Source: Symsagittifera roscoffensis
Taxonomy: Eukaryota > Xenacoelomorpha > Acoela > Convolutidae
Assembly: GCF_963678635.1 (NCBI RefSeq)
Contig: NC_087062.1
Coordinates: forward strand, 57,428,129-57,492,128
Direction: 5' to 3'
DNA length: 64,000 nt
Part shown: positions 21,808 to 33,587 of the stretch, one piece after another
Layout of the letters: every line of letters starts with the position of its first letter
Numbering within the stretch: the stretch's first letter is position 1
Position numbers and translations under genes: made by a program
Notes under the pieces: generated by a model
Told to the model about the DNA's origin: nothing
What the model saw: only the letters and a program-made list of their open reading frames with translations
Databases searched by the model: none

Positions 21808-22190
21808 TTGTCCCGACTTTCGAAAGGGTGGGAATATATATGCTTGGGTTGTTTTTAGACCAATTTGCAAAATAAAATTTGCTGCTAGGGGAGATCGATC
21901 CCAAGATCTTGCGTTTCCGGCTCGGGAGCGCACTCCCTGTAATGCACTCCAATGTAACCCTACGGACGAAATGGAACGAGTCTACCTTAACTGCTCAATA
22001 ATTATCACATGCCCCAAAAAATGCCCCAAATTGAATCAAAACAAGTTAATAAGTCGTATTAATTCCATGTGCCATTCCAATTTTGACAATTAAAATGTAA
22101 TTTCATCATCCCAATTTCAGTACTTCACCTTACATAAAGTAACAGAGACAAGTTAAAGGGCAGTCAGAACATTAAGGGTTTTGCGTTCTT
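21808..22190 (+). mobile_element. degenerate Helentron-like element containing a tRNA-like insert
   Basis: Starts TTGTCCCGACTTTCGA and ends GGCAGTCAGAACATTAAGGG, matching the family at 8982. Between 21885 and 21960, read on the minus strand, is tRNA-like text with a B-box-like GGATCGATCTC and upstream GGGTTACATTGG, as in a SINE head. Confidence 0.55.
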
Positions 22191-22280
22191 ATTACTTAAA
22201 AAAACTCCTATTATCAGTTTTGAAACCAAGACAAAATTGCTTGTATTGGGACTGAGCCCTGAGTCTTCTGAATAGGTTTT

Positions 22281-22860
22281 AAATTTTATGGAGTAATTTA
22301 AAAGAAAAAAGTTGATAAAATTTTCAAATTTTTTTTTTTTAAAATTGATATATTTTGCATATAGTAAATATCTAATAGACCAAAGAGTTTGGTCTAATAC
22401 ATTGTTGCTATATGCAGAATATATCATTTTTTTTTGAAAATTTTATCAAAAGATTTTTTTTGGTCTATTAAATTTTATGGAGTAATTTAAAAGAAAAAAA
22501 TTGATAAAATTTTCAAAATTTTTTTTTAAAATTGATATATTTTGCATATAGTAAATATCTAATAGACCAAAGAGTTTGGTCTAATACATAGTTGCTATAT
22601 GCAGAATATATCATTTTTTTTGAAAATTTTATCAAGAGTTTTTTTTTGGTCTATTAAATTGATAAAATTTTCAAAATTGTTTTTTTAAAATTGATATTTT
22701 GCATATAGTAAATATCTAATAGACCAAAGAGTTTGGTCTAATACATAGTTGCTAAATGCAGAATATATCATTTTTTTTTGAAAATTTTATCAAGAGTTTT
22801 TTTGGTCTAGTAAAATATTGGTCTATTAAAAATTGGTCTATTAAAATATTTGGTCTATTA
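22281..22860. repeat. tandem triplication, ~189-base unit
   Basis: Three successive near-identical units starting at 22281, 22470 and about 22651 (the third lacks its first 30 bases). Each carries AATAGACCAAAGAGTTTGGT, a partly self-complementary core. After the third unit short TTGGTCTATTAAA words continue to about 22860. The high identity suggests recent expansion. Confidence 0.92.
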
Positions 22861-24835
22861 AATATTTGCCATATGCAAAGTTTATCAGATTTTTGTTTTT
22901 TTTTTAAATTCTTCAAAAAAAATTTTATGAATTATTTTCATTTAAATTTATCCATAAAAATTCAAAAACAGTCCGAAGAATTCGAAACAATTTTTCAATA
23001 TGGATAAAATCTACGCCTAAGTTTTATTCGCACGAAATATATCGCTCATTAATTGTCCCAGATTGGCCAAATTTCCAACCTTTAAAACCCCATATTTTTA
23101 CAAAAAAAGATCATATAAATTAACGAAAAAAGATGAAATATATTTTTAAATTTGAGCCCGGGACAACATTACTTTTCAAACGATATTCAAAATCTATGAA
23201 GCGCGCATAAATAAGTCCAGAGCAAGGCCAAACTGGCAGTTTTCAAACTCCCAAAATTTTGCAAAAAATGATCGGAGGTAGAAAATCTTCTTAAATTTGA
23301 TTTCAAGGAGTCGATATCTTTAATAGAGCATAAAAATTGTTTGTTGAAAAGTAATATTTCGATCGCTGAAACTTGATTGAATTAAGTAGAAACCACACCA
23401 AGCATCAATATTCCGTTTTCTTTTTACATTTTGCTCAAAATCATTCTGGTTTAATGTTTGTACATTAAACATTTTTTTGCAAAGCATCTGTTTATATGTT
23501 GAGCATCTTCCAACTTTATATCATGTTCTAATAACAAAACAACTTAACATCGCTTAAAAAGCTGCCTCATATTAAATGCATCTAAAAATCAAACACAAAC
23601 AACCGAGCTAAGGTAACTACGGATGGTAAAAGTGTAGATTTTTGAAACGAATGCGTTTGAGAAACTTCAACAAGAAACTTGACACTGCATTAGCCTTCAA
23701 GATCATAAAAAATTTGTCAAAATGGTTGTCCATAAAACTGCAACTACCACTGCTCTCCAAAATTTCACAGATATCATATCATCTCAACTAGCTTTGTCGT
23801 CTAAAAAACTGTCAACAACTTTGATATTCTATGTCAACCATTCCGTAAAATCGATCTGAGAAGAAGATAATAAGCATAGAAGTATTGTACGCTTTCGATA
23901 ATGCTCTCTTTTTTGATATAAGAAAATCATCGTTTTAGTGCAACTCGGTGAAGGAGGTAGGCTTTTCAAACTATCAAGTGATTCTGCAGTTTTGAAATTG
24001 GTCTGAATGAAGCAACATTAATCGAAAATTGTTTTATATCTCTCCGGAAAAATTGCAACAAAAAGTTCATGAATTGTCCGAATTACTATAGTTATTAGAA
24101 ACTTTCATGATTTAACTTACGGTTTTGTTCGTTCATTATAAAAGAGCTCTCAATGTTCTTTTTTTATAACCTCGAAAAATTGATTTGCAGAATTTTTGGT
24201 ATTGCCACAAAGTAGAACGCCAAGATAAATAACTGGCCCGCATTTTCGTTATGAAATAACAAAAGCTGTCATTTTTTATTACAAGGTTTTGCTAAACATC
24301 CACGAAAAGACTTTTATGATTCTAAAATTAAGATTCTCATCAATGAAAAATCATAATTTTGATATGATAACACTATCTTGAGTCTCTAGCGGATTCTTTA
24401 AGGTAGCCCAACAGCTTTGGAAAAAAAATGCAACATATGCAAATATTTCCCATTTCGTGAAACGACCGGAACGAAAAATACAACAGAGAAAAAAGAAAAA
24501 TTATTTCATTAATCATAACACTTTTATCAATTATTTGTGTACTGATAGCGAATATCTGAGACTCGGAAAGTTGAAAAACACATTCTTAGGACCGGCCACG
24601 TGTATGTTCGGTTAAAAAAATAATTTAAAAACTAAAAATTTTTAAATGATTAATTTTTTTTTTTGAAATTCATATCATCCTTTAACATTAAATTCTGAGA
24701 AACAGGAGCAGATTTACAAATTTCCGACAGTTAATTTTTCCAATTTTTGTAGAACAACTCCAACCCTATTCTGTACTTCTCAAACAATTGCGCTTTTTTC
24801 TAGCTAATTTATTTTGTATGAGAGCCAGGGGTGTC
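22861..24835. other. no gene seen
   Basis: AT-rich DNA with homopolymer runs. A stretch at 23030-23215 (CGAAATATATCGCTCATTAA, TTTGAGCCCGGGACAACATT) resembles the interior of the Helentron-like elements in inverse reading and may be a worn copy. No coding frame supported. Confidence 0.4.
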
Positions 24836-24970
24836 TTCAGATTGATTTGGGACAGTCAGCAAAAAATGGAAGTCGTCAATTGTATCGAAGGGGATCCTTT
24901 GGGTAGAGAGGGGTCAAATTCTTGATGGAGGCAAAATAGTAGTACCCTCACCCCTTAAATCCGTTCTAGC
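24836..24970. mobile_element. internally deleted hAT-type MITE, copy 5
   Basis: CAGGGGTGTCTTCAG start, GGGATCCTTTGGG...GGTCAAATTC interior and CTTAAATCCGTTCTAG end match the family; the middle is missing and no clean target duplication remains. Confidence 0.55.
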
Positions 24971-27900
24971 TGAGCTGAAAAACAGAATTCTGGCAAAGTG
25001 ATCTTTGAATACCAAAAGCTTTATCAGCGACCAAGAATACTTATTCTCGCAGAAAAAAAGTGCAACGAATATGCTGATTAACACCAATCATAATTTTTCC
25101 GAGAGATTTTTTTCTGCAGCCAAGCTTCAAATCGTGCGGCGAAGCAACAAATAGTTTGACTGTAATTTAAGGGGCTCAAAGCAATTGTGCAAAATTTTTT
25201 TTCAGTCTTTTTTTGACTTTTTGACTGGCCATTTTCAATATGCAAAAAAATTTAATGTTATCTGAAAGACATTGATGTCCTGAGCCTAAATTTCAATATA
25301 TGGGTGATATAATAAAAGGGTGATATAACAAAAAAAAAACATTTTTTTTTCATTAATTTTCCGATAAGTTATTTTTTCTATTCATTTGTAAATTATTTTG
25401 TCAAGTTTTCGACAAAAGTTTTTTATATTGGCTTTAAAGGGTTATCAAAACTTTCAGAGTTTTGAATTAATTTTAGCAAAAATCTCCTCGAAAAATTACA
25501 AAAATCACAAATCAAGTGAATGTTTCATTGCTCAAATTTTAGATCAAATAACTTACATCCAATAATTATGATGATTTATGAGACGCTTTAAATGAGTATC
25601 TACTCAGCAAATTGTATAAAATTTTAAAACCGCGCCACATTTTTTTTCTTTTTTTTTGCAAAAATCCATCACTTTGGAAAAAATACTTGCCTTCAATACA
25701 TCTTTGTAATGTTCGGCCTAATGGCGGCAACATTTTCCGAATGATATATAAAAAAAGTTATTTTATAAACGTTAATTAAAATGTTGGACTCAAAAGCACA
25801 TTTTACCCCAATTCAAAAAATCTCAAAGAATAACTTTGAGGCCAACATATTTTGATATAATTTACTAGGGAAATTATTCAAAAAAACTTAAAACTTTGGT
25901 TATCAGCAATAAAAAAAAAGCTCGTACGAAGGCCAAAACCCATAGATTCAAACTGTTCTATACAAGTCTGTCGAAACAAATAGAAAAAAAATTGGAACCT
26001 TGTCATCATCCATCATCATTGATTGAAACTTCTAGTCAAGTTGTATCGCTTGCTATATGGAAGGCATATATCAGAATTTTTTCACAGGTTCAAATTATGA
26101 CAGAGTTGCAAAAACCAATAAGTTTCTGAAAATTTGAGAAAACGAACTAACTTTGCCTGCTTTTTACCAACTAGCAAAAAAAAATCAAGAACTAGTGCAA
26201 TATTCATCAATTTTCAGGGAAATAATTTAAGAAGTCAAATAAAAAAAACGAAAATGATGAATTTTACCTGCGGGTAAAAATAATGTCACTCCACATCCTG
26301 CAGTTTGCAAGCTTAAATCATTCAAGGACAAATGTCGCGCTATTTGGTTAAAGCGGATTGGGTAAAATATCTAAAGGGTTTTTTAAAATAGCATGTGTAG
26401 AGTGACGTGACAGAAGAGTATCGAAAGTTACAACAGCATGCAAAAGAAAAAAATTCTAATAACTTTTGGGCGTTCCAAAACTAGTGATGAGTTTTTTAAT
26501 GGCGTAGGAAAAGAGTAATATGCGGAAATTCTTCAAGCTGGTATCATGATATCATTTTTCATGAAGATACGTCAGAATAAAGCAACGATAGACAAGTAGC
26601 AAAAACAAAGAAGGAACTTTTTAAGTTGATAATACTTCGCGTGGTAGTTTTTCGGAATTACGGATGATCTAAATCAATCAGCGATGAAAATATAGAAGTG
26701 ATCGAGCAATAGAAAAAGGTGTTAGATAAGATACCGATCGTTTCACACTAAAATGCTGATCTGTTTATTTCCCATCATGACTATACTTACGAAATCTTAA
26801 GGCTGTACTGTACTGGAATTCTTAAAATCATTTCCGGTCAAACGAAAAATATCAATCATTCAGTGTTTTGAATTTAAGACAAATAGGAGTATCGTAGCGG
26901 AATGTGATCTTACAGAAATTGTTTTTGTCAACTTGTCAACTGGTCTCCAACATTTTTTGCAGTAATATCGGAAAATTTTTGCTCAGCAATCAAAAATAGT
27001 CTAACACTTGTCTAATATAACCGCTGAGCTAACGTTTTTCACTTTTTTCGAATAGTTTAAGTAAAATTTCCGACCCAATATGTTTAGTAAAAAAAATGAT
27101 CAGACAAATAAAAAGCAAATGTATCAGCTGCTTTAGATTCAAGATTTATGTCATAAATAATGGGTAGGTTACCGAAAGAACGAATGAAAAAATTTCACCT
27201 TTTTCCAACGTTGCAGCACACTTTCTAGGTCCACTTCTCTACAAAGATGAAAAAATTCAGAAAATATGTTTTCTTTTGTACATTTATCAACATCAACACT
27301 GCTCTGAATCACTAAGTACTCGAGACTGGATGAAAATGATTCGAGATTCCTAGCCCAAAACGAATGTCCATCTTAAAATTTTCTGACTTTAGTTTTGATT
27401 TCATTAGGACAATTACCTGTTGAAATTAGGAAAGTATTTAATTGAAAAAAAAAACGGAAAAAGTAGTTCGTTACTTGTGTTAGGTTGTGATTCAAAACTT
27501 TAGAAGTAGCAGCTTTTTTGATGGTTTATGGGAGGCAGTCATTAAGTCTATGAAAAAAATTACTGAAGACCATTAGAATTAGTAGTTCCAAGCTATATTT
27601 AGACGAAATATACAAAATAGTTAATCATAGAGAGGTTAAATTTAATTCCAAGCAATGTTCGGCGATTTTAAAAGTTTTGACAGACTCTGAATCTATAACA
27701 CCATTGATGTAATTTTAAGCAAAGGTTTTAGATCATATTTTTCGCCCATGGTTTTTGATATAAGTAGATCAACATTAAATTTAATGAAAGATTTACAGAT
27801 TTGTTAGTAATGATCAAAAATATCTTTATGAATTACAAATAAGACAAAGAACCTGCACAGAAAAAACGAAATTGAAGAAAGGTGACCTGGAATAATTTTC

Positions 27901-28176
27901 AGATTATAACTTCCGCCATTAGTGGCCATTGGGTTTGTTGCTTGATCTAATCCAAAAAAGGTCAAAAATGTTTGCATGGGGAAAAACGATGAGGAAAAGC
28001 AACGAAAATATACAACTTCATGGCTATTAATTTTATTAATCACAGTAAATCAAAAAACACTTCGTCTTTCTTTCAAGAAATATATTGCAATTAGCCTGAC
28101 AAAAATTAAGAGGACAATGAAACTAAGGGGACAAATGAACTTTCCACGGAAAACGTTTCAATTTCTTAAATACTGA
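24971..28176. other. mostly unassigned, possible LINE remnant near 27190-27310
   Basis: AT-rich. Around 27210-27300 the plus strand reads NVAAHFLGPLL and then CFLLYI, reminiscent of the GVPQGTFLGPLLFLLYI block of CR1/Jockey reverse transcriptases, and VFVNLSTGL upstream (about 26915) recalls the FLDLSKAF block. This is weak, decayed evidence for a third LINE. The 77-codon frame at 25896 and others have no recognisable motif. Confidence 0.35.
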
Positions 28177-28275
28177 AAAAAAAGAAGGTCCGACAGGGAC
28201 AAGAACCCCAAACCAACCCAAAAGTACAGAGGCAACTGCGTTACTTCTAGACCAAGTGGGAACAAGCCTGGAAGT
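28177..28275 (-). mobile_element. tRNA-derived SINE head fragment
   Basis: Minus strand: CCACTTGGTCTAGAAGTAAC (A-box region) then GGTTTGGGGTTCTTGTCC (B-box region), the same head found at 40800-40875, 57320 and 60120-60195. The body is missing or worn. Confidence 0.7.
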
Positions 28276-30589
28276 TGTTATGGTTTAACAATGAAAAAAG
28301 TCTAGATCACGATTACAAGATATTTGCAAGTGTAATAAAAAAGCCGTACGTAATTTTGTAGATCTTGGTAACTACATGCCCTCGTCCCAGAAGTATAAAA
28401 AATTTTACCTTATAAAACATTCCCTTACCAGTTTTTTCATGTTTTTTAAATTTTGAAAAGAAAAGCCAATTTCACAGGCAGAAAGAAACATTTTCATTTT
28501 GCTCATTTATTATTGAAAAAGTTCAAAACTGAACTGAATTCAGTTTTTATTTTAGAAAACTGGATAGTGAATGTTTTCCCAAATAAGTTCATTCTGTAAC
28601 CCGTTCGGAGTTTCGTATTTAGTTTCTGCTTCATCTTTATATATATCTTTGTACTTAATTTGATTGTAAATTATTTTTTACTCACCAATCAGATTCCATA
28701 ACTATCATTTGTATTTATCACTGCAAATTCTGACTGTTCACAGTCAAACCACCTCTTTATCAAACGAAGCAAAAATTTTTCCCGATTAATCACTTGCACC
28801 AGTATTTATCAGATCTATTGTGATCTAACACATGAGAGTAAAAAACATCACTTTTAGACAACAAAGTTGCGCGAACATATCCGACGAAAAACAGATAGCA
28901 TGACAAAGAGACAAAGTATTTTATCCTAAATTACTCTAAGAGCTTGCCACCAATTGGTATAAACTCATCTAGTGCGACCAACAAGAAATTACTCTATGAG
29001 TTACATTATTTTAAATTACTAATTTAGATAAGAGACGTGAACTTCTACGTCTCAATATGCGCGACTTCAAAAATAACAGACGCGAAAATTCATCAAATAA
29101 CAACAAGCGCAGAAAATTATGCGGTATTAATGTTTAAAAGATGCTATTGTGATAACACATTTCAGAATCACTCTCAACTAACTTTTGACGCTACCTGTGT
29201 AATTCTTGCATCTTTGACAGAAATTGTGCATTTTATTTTTTCAAGCGAAAACACAAATCTATCCAACAAGTTTGCAGCTACTAGTGAGCTAATAAATTTC
29301 GAGATAGACTTGACAAACGAGCTTTTTTGCAGTTGATTTGCTATGAACTTTTGAAACATCATTTATTCCAGACATTTTTAATTTTTCAATTTGTGCATTT
29401 ATGCTCTGTAATCATTAAAAGGACGGAATGTTAATAAAAAACACTTAACAAAAACGCAAATCTAGAATCTAGCATCCAGGAATTAACTTAAGCACAGAAA
29501 AGGTTTCTAATATAACATAAACTTTAAACTATATCAATTTATTTAACTTATCTCTTAATTAATATCTAATGACCTATCCACCATCCAACCATTAAAGAAT
29601 ACACCATCGAACCATTAAAGAAAACCTAGGAATATGTAATATGTAGTACTTAAGCAATGTAAGAACTATAATGGATTGTTTTCAGACTCGCAATCAGACA
29701 ACAACAAGGTTTTGGTACAAACTATAACCCTTTGGTACGAAACTTGAGAGACAATTACTAGACCAAAAGGTCCATTTCATTTGGTTTCTCAAACACTAAC
29801 CATTCTCAATTAGGATAAACAAAGTTTAACGACTCTTCAAGCCTCTTCTCCTGCCTTTAAATTAACCCAAGATAGAAACAACTTACCGTGGAAAAACTTT
29901 TAAGGTGAATATTAAACAGCATTTTGAATATTTCACAGCACAATCCTCCTTAAAGCACCAAACTTTTGTTTTCCAGAATAAATTCAGTTCCGGTCATTAA
30001 ATCATGTATGTTGAAAAATAGGAACCTTTTGGAAGTGGAAAGGAAGGATTTTGATGCTCAATTCAAATCTAGCCGAATCTGCTCCTTTGTCAACTCTTAT
30101 TAACGCGACCTTTTAATTTTTTTCAATTTCATTCTGAAGCTGCAAAAAAATACTTTTGAGCCGCAAAAACTAATTGCGGTTATGTAAGTTTGGTCTGAAC
30201 TATAAGGTTTTTAATTTTAAGTTCCAAATTTTGATTTTAAGTTCATCACGTCAGCAAAGCAGATAAGGTTACCTTTAAGTCTAAATTGAAACTTACGCTA
30301 AGATGCTTTTAAGTAATCAAACGAAAAAGGGCTGAAGATTTAGGACACACTGGACCATAATTTTAGTATCTTTAATCCACTGACCAGCTCATCCTCTATT
30401 TTTTCTTGACATCTTACTGCCATTTTGATTTAAATCTCATACAGAGTGGCGACTTGCAAAACTTAAATTATTGGTGGAAGTTTTCACCCACATTAGTTTT
30501 CAACACTATTCTATCTGGCAACAATATTGGGGCAACAAACACAATCATTGAAACACGAATCTGGTTGCAGATCAAAGCAGTAAAACAGA
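28276..30589. other. no gene established
   Basis: AT-rich DNA upstream of the small membrane gene. A 99-codon frame at 29037-29336 (+) has mixed amino-acid composition but no motif, no near relative in the window and no clear splice context, so it is left as unconfirmed. Confidence 0.4.
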
Positions 30590-30928
30590 ATGATATACAA
30601 CTCCTCACAAATCTATCCAGTCAACACTGAACTTCCGAATCAACCAACGTCCTCAGATTGGTGGGTGTATTTACTCGGAGCGTTAGTTTTGATCATTTTT
30701 ATTGTTACTGTAATTGGCGTGCCAATAATGATGACAGCAAAAAACGCATGGAGCTGGGACAATATTCCCATGGTAGAAATAGACCCTCCCACTCGCGGAA
30801 CAACCCCACAGATAAGCGAGAACCCCAGAGACCCAAGACCCGGCCTGTTGAAACCACCCGAGGAGTTATTCAGAAGTAAACGTCCTAAATACGAAGCATC
30901 GTCCAATGGTGCTCAAACTAGAGTTTAA
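30590..30928 (+). CDS. small single-pass membrane protein, 'AKN-WSW' family member 1 (unrecognised)
   Basis: 112 residues, one exon as read. I do not recognise it. A short N-terminal stretch carries an N-glycosylation sequon at Asn4 (NSS). One membrane span follows (about 25-48: YLLGALVLIIFIVTVIGVP and on). Then comes a juxtamembrane block AKNAWSWDNIP (50-60) leading to EIDPP, and a proline- and charge-rich tail (RSKRPKYEASS). With no cleavable leader, an N-out topology is likely (inference). The protein at 45745-46167 shares the start (MI-x-NS-S/T), Trp24, the span and the AKN-x-WSW-x-NIP block at nearly the same positions, so both are real and paralogous. AATAAA lies about 200 bases after the stop. 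The function is unknown. An upstream exon cannot be excluded. Confidence 0.8.
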   Translation: MIYNSSQIYPVNTELPNQPTSSDWWVYLLGALVLIIFIVTVIGVPIMMTAKNAWSWDNIPMVEIDPPTRGTTPQISENPRDPRPGLLKPPEELFRSKRPKYEASSNGAQTRV

Positions 30929-31654
30929 AAACATACATTAAATTTACAATTTCAATGCAAACTTCTCACAAAACGTTTACAGGTGTTTTTTGTTTCAGCC
31001 ACACAAGGGGTTGCTTATCAATCAGGAGTGTACATTCATGTACAAAATCTAGTCCATGATAATCTAGTCCATGATAATCTAGTCCAATCTAGTCCATCTA
31101 GACAAAATCGCAGGCGGTGATTAGTAAGCAAATAAAAATTCGAGTATTCGTTATCACGCGACGATTTATTGCAGGCGACACAACCTTTGACTAGAACAGA
31201 AAAAAATGAAATGAGATAAAAAAGTCAAGTTGAAGAACAAAGCACTTTTAAGAATCAAAAACGTTTTAAAAAGCCCTCAAATTGCTTCAGAATATAATCT
31301 TTGTTGAAAAGTTTGAAGAGTTCGATCAATCGAGATTGGTTTTTCTTGTATTTTTGCGTTTCGTGAAAATTACTTCTGCAGTTATTCGGGCAATTTGTTT
31401 TTCAAACAGGCTTTGTTCTTTTCTAAAGAACTGGATGAAATTTTGAATGGTAAGATAGGCGAATCACATTCCCATTTGTATAACAATATGCCAAACGTCG
31501 ACCGAATTGTTTCTTTTTCCTTATTCCGTTTTTGTGGATTTCAGAGTCATTCAACAAGGAAACCAAGATTTGCCTTGCCCTACCTCATTGCAGTGTGGTT
31601 TTTAATCTTTCGGACTTAAAATAACCAATATAGTCTGATGAAGGAAAATCATCA
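30929..31654. other. 3' flank of membrane gene 1, short tandem repeat
   Basis: Holds three to four copies of AATCTAGTCCATGAT between about 31045 and 31105 and a poly-A signal AATAAA near 31132. No gene seen. Confidence 0.5.
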
Positions 31655-32240
31655 CTTTTAAAGTGAAGCGGAGCTATGCGTTACTTGCGAAACAAGGCAA
31701 GCGTAGCAAATCAAGCTAACAAATGGAAACAGACAGCAATTACAAGACCGAATTTTTTTTAAACAACGGAAACTTCAAAAGAAAAATAGACACTATGCCC
31801 ACACCTAACCGATCCTAATTAATTCTCAAAAAAATAAAAAAAAAAAAACTTTTTTGCCTTTCATACGACGCTAAACAACTTTACTAATCCAATGAAACAT
31901 AGGACGAAAATATTCTAGCCAATTAAAGCTTCTGAGTGGAAGATAAATCGAAAAAATATGTGCCAATCAAGGCTACTAAATTTTCAAATTTCAGCATTAA
32001 ATCAAATACTTTTGCAACTACATTGATATTTTCTTTCAGCACAAAAATCCGTCATCTCGCAACTAAGCCGACAAAACGAATAATTAAGCAGAGAAACAAA
32101 GCCATTTAATTTTTCTCAGAAAAAAAAAACATTTTTCAACATACTGAGAGAAAACAAGACCCAGCAAGGACTCGAACGCCAAACCTTAAGCTGTTCAGGC
32201 AACTCTTCACCTCTAAACAAATTAAAAGGATCGTGTAAAG
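31655..32240 (-). mobile_element. long tRNA-SINE, copy S1
   Basis: On the minus strand a worn tRNA-like head (about 32235-32155, GGACTCGAACGCC on plus) is followed by GTCGGCTTAGTTGCGAGATG near 32065 and the 3' hairpin region (plus: GTGAAGCGGAGCTATGCG at 31662). About 590 bases, the same order of parts as S2 at 40263-40875. Confidence 0.7.
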
Positions 32241-32449
32241 GGTTAAGCTTCAATAACAAAGCAAGTTCAATTTTGGACAGATTTTAACAAAAAATTAGAG
32301 TTATTTACGAGCTAGATTTGATTACAGGAAACAATTCTATCTCCTGATTACAAAACAAATGTTACCGCACGTGAATTACGGAACTAGGGCAAAAAATTCA
32401 AAGTCGACACCCAAAAAGTGAAGAAAAAAAAAGTTTATCTTATAACTGA

Positions 32450-32868
32450 TCAGAAAAAAACAAACACAAAACGTCATATCTGGAAAGCTACTAACAATTA
32501 AGAAGTCATTTTTGGGGGCAAAATGTGCAAACTTTGAGAGTACTCTCACAGCACCTAACTACGGGAGAAGGAATTTCAAATTTTTTTAAATTATTTTGTA
32601 TAGGATTTCTGAAAATTTTTGAATAATTATCTCGTGCACTAAAAGGATTTAGGCATTCAAAATAGGAGTCCATTTTGCAACCTCTAGGAGAACCCTGGCA
32701 TCACCCCACTATTGAGCTGCTTATTTTAAACTTGGTGAAACAAACACTCAAATTCAAACTGGAAAATCATTCTTAACCAGTGCTAAATATTATACAGCTT
32801 AAACTTCAAAAAATTCTTTCGTTAAATATGGAAAAATAATACGTGAAAAACTTAAACGTGGCGAGACT
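32450..32868 (-). mobile_element. truncated Helitron, same family as 37884 and 47623
   Basis: Two or three satellite-like units (GAGAGTACTCTCACAGCACC) followed by CTTTCGTTAAATATGGAAAA and AAACGTGGCGAGA, matching the 5' end region of the complete copies. It stops before the terminal TC; the other end is worn. Confidence 0.75.
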
Positions 32869-33161
32869 TGCTTTTCTGAAAAACTTGCTTTGAAACTTGT
32901 TTTTCTGCAGAATTGAAACTTGCTTTTCTGAGAAAGAAAATTTAGATGTTAAGCAACCAAAAAGCAAATGGAATTCAACTAAAAACCAAATGGAAACCAT
33001 TTGCAACTAAAAAGTTTTTCGGGCGTGATGATTTTTTTTATAGACAAGAATTATTTTTGGGTTTGGGTTTTTATGCTAGTTGATACGACTTTCAATTTTA
33101 AAGCTTTAATGCTAGTCGGGCTTCATGCTAGTCGATACACCAAAAAAAACTAGTCGGTTCG

Positions 33162-33578
33162 GGTGGCGTCCCTCGTTCTTGAAGGACCGAACGCTTGAAA
33201 TTAATTGTAGCTTTTTTTCATCCAATCAGTATTGAGTATTCGAAATCTCAAAGTAAATCGCGAAAATCTCAAAGTAAGAAAATAAATCCAGGCCATTAGT
33301 ATTAATATTGACCAATTAGATGAGAAACAGATGAGTTTTCAAGACTGAAAAACTCTTATGATTTTGACTTCATTAATCTTGAGGAGTATCAGAATAGTAT
33401 TTCGGCTGTAACTTGCAATTTGTAATATTTTCGATTTGTTTCCGCTGATTTAATACATTTTCTGTTAATATTGACTTCGATTTTGTGAGAAAGGCATTTA
33501 GCCAATAGAAACGCTTAGCGATTTTGATTGGTTGAAATTTTTCAAGCATTCGCTCCTTCAAGCATGAGAATCCTCCCC
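33162..33578. mobile_element. MITE with 9-base target duplication, copy 1
   Basis: Ends GGTGGCGTCCCTCG and GAATCCTCCCC. The inner terminal repeats CTTGAAGGACCGAACGCTTG and its inverted partner match. Perfect 9-base duplication GTCGGTTCG (33153-33161 and 33579-33587). A 9-base duplication with GG-starting ends suggests a Mutator- or Merlin-like origin. No coding capacity. Confidence 0.9.
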
Positions 33579-33587
33579 GTCGGTTCG

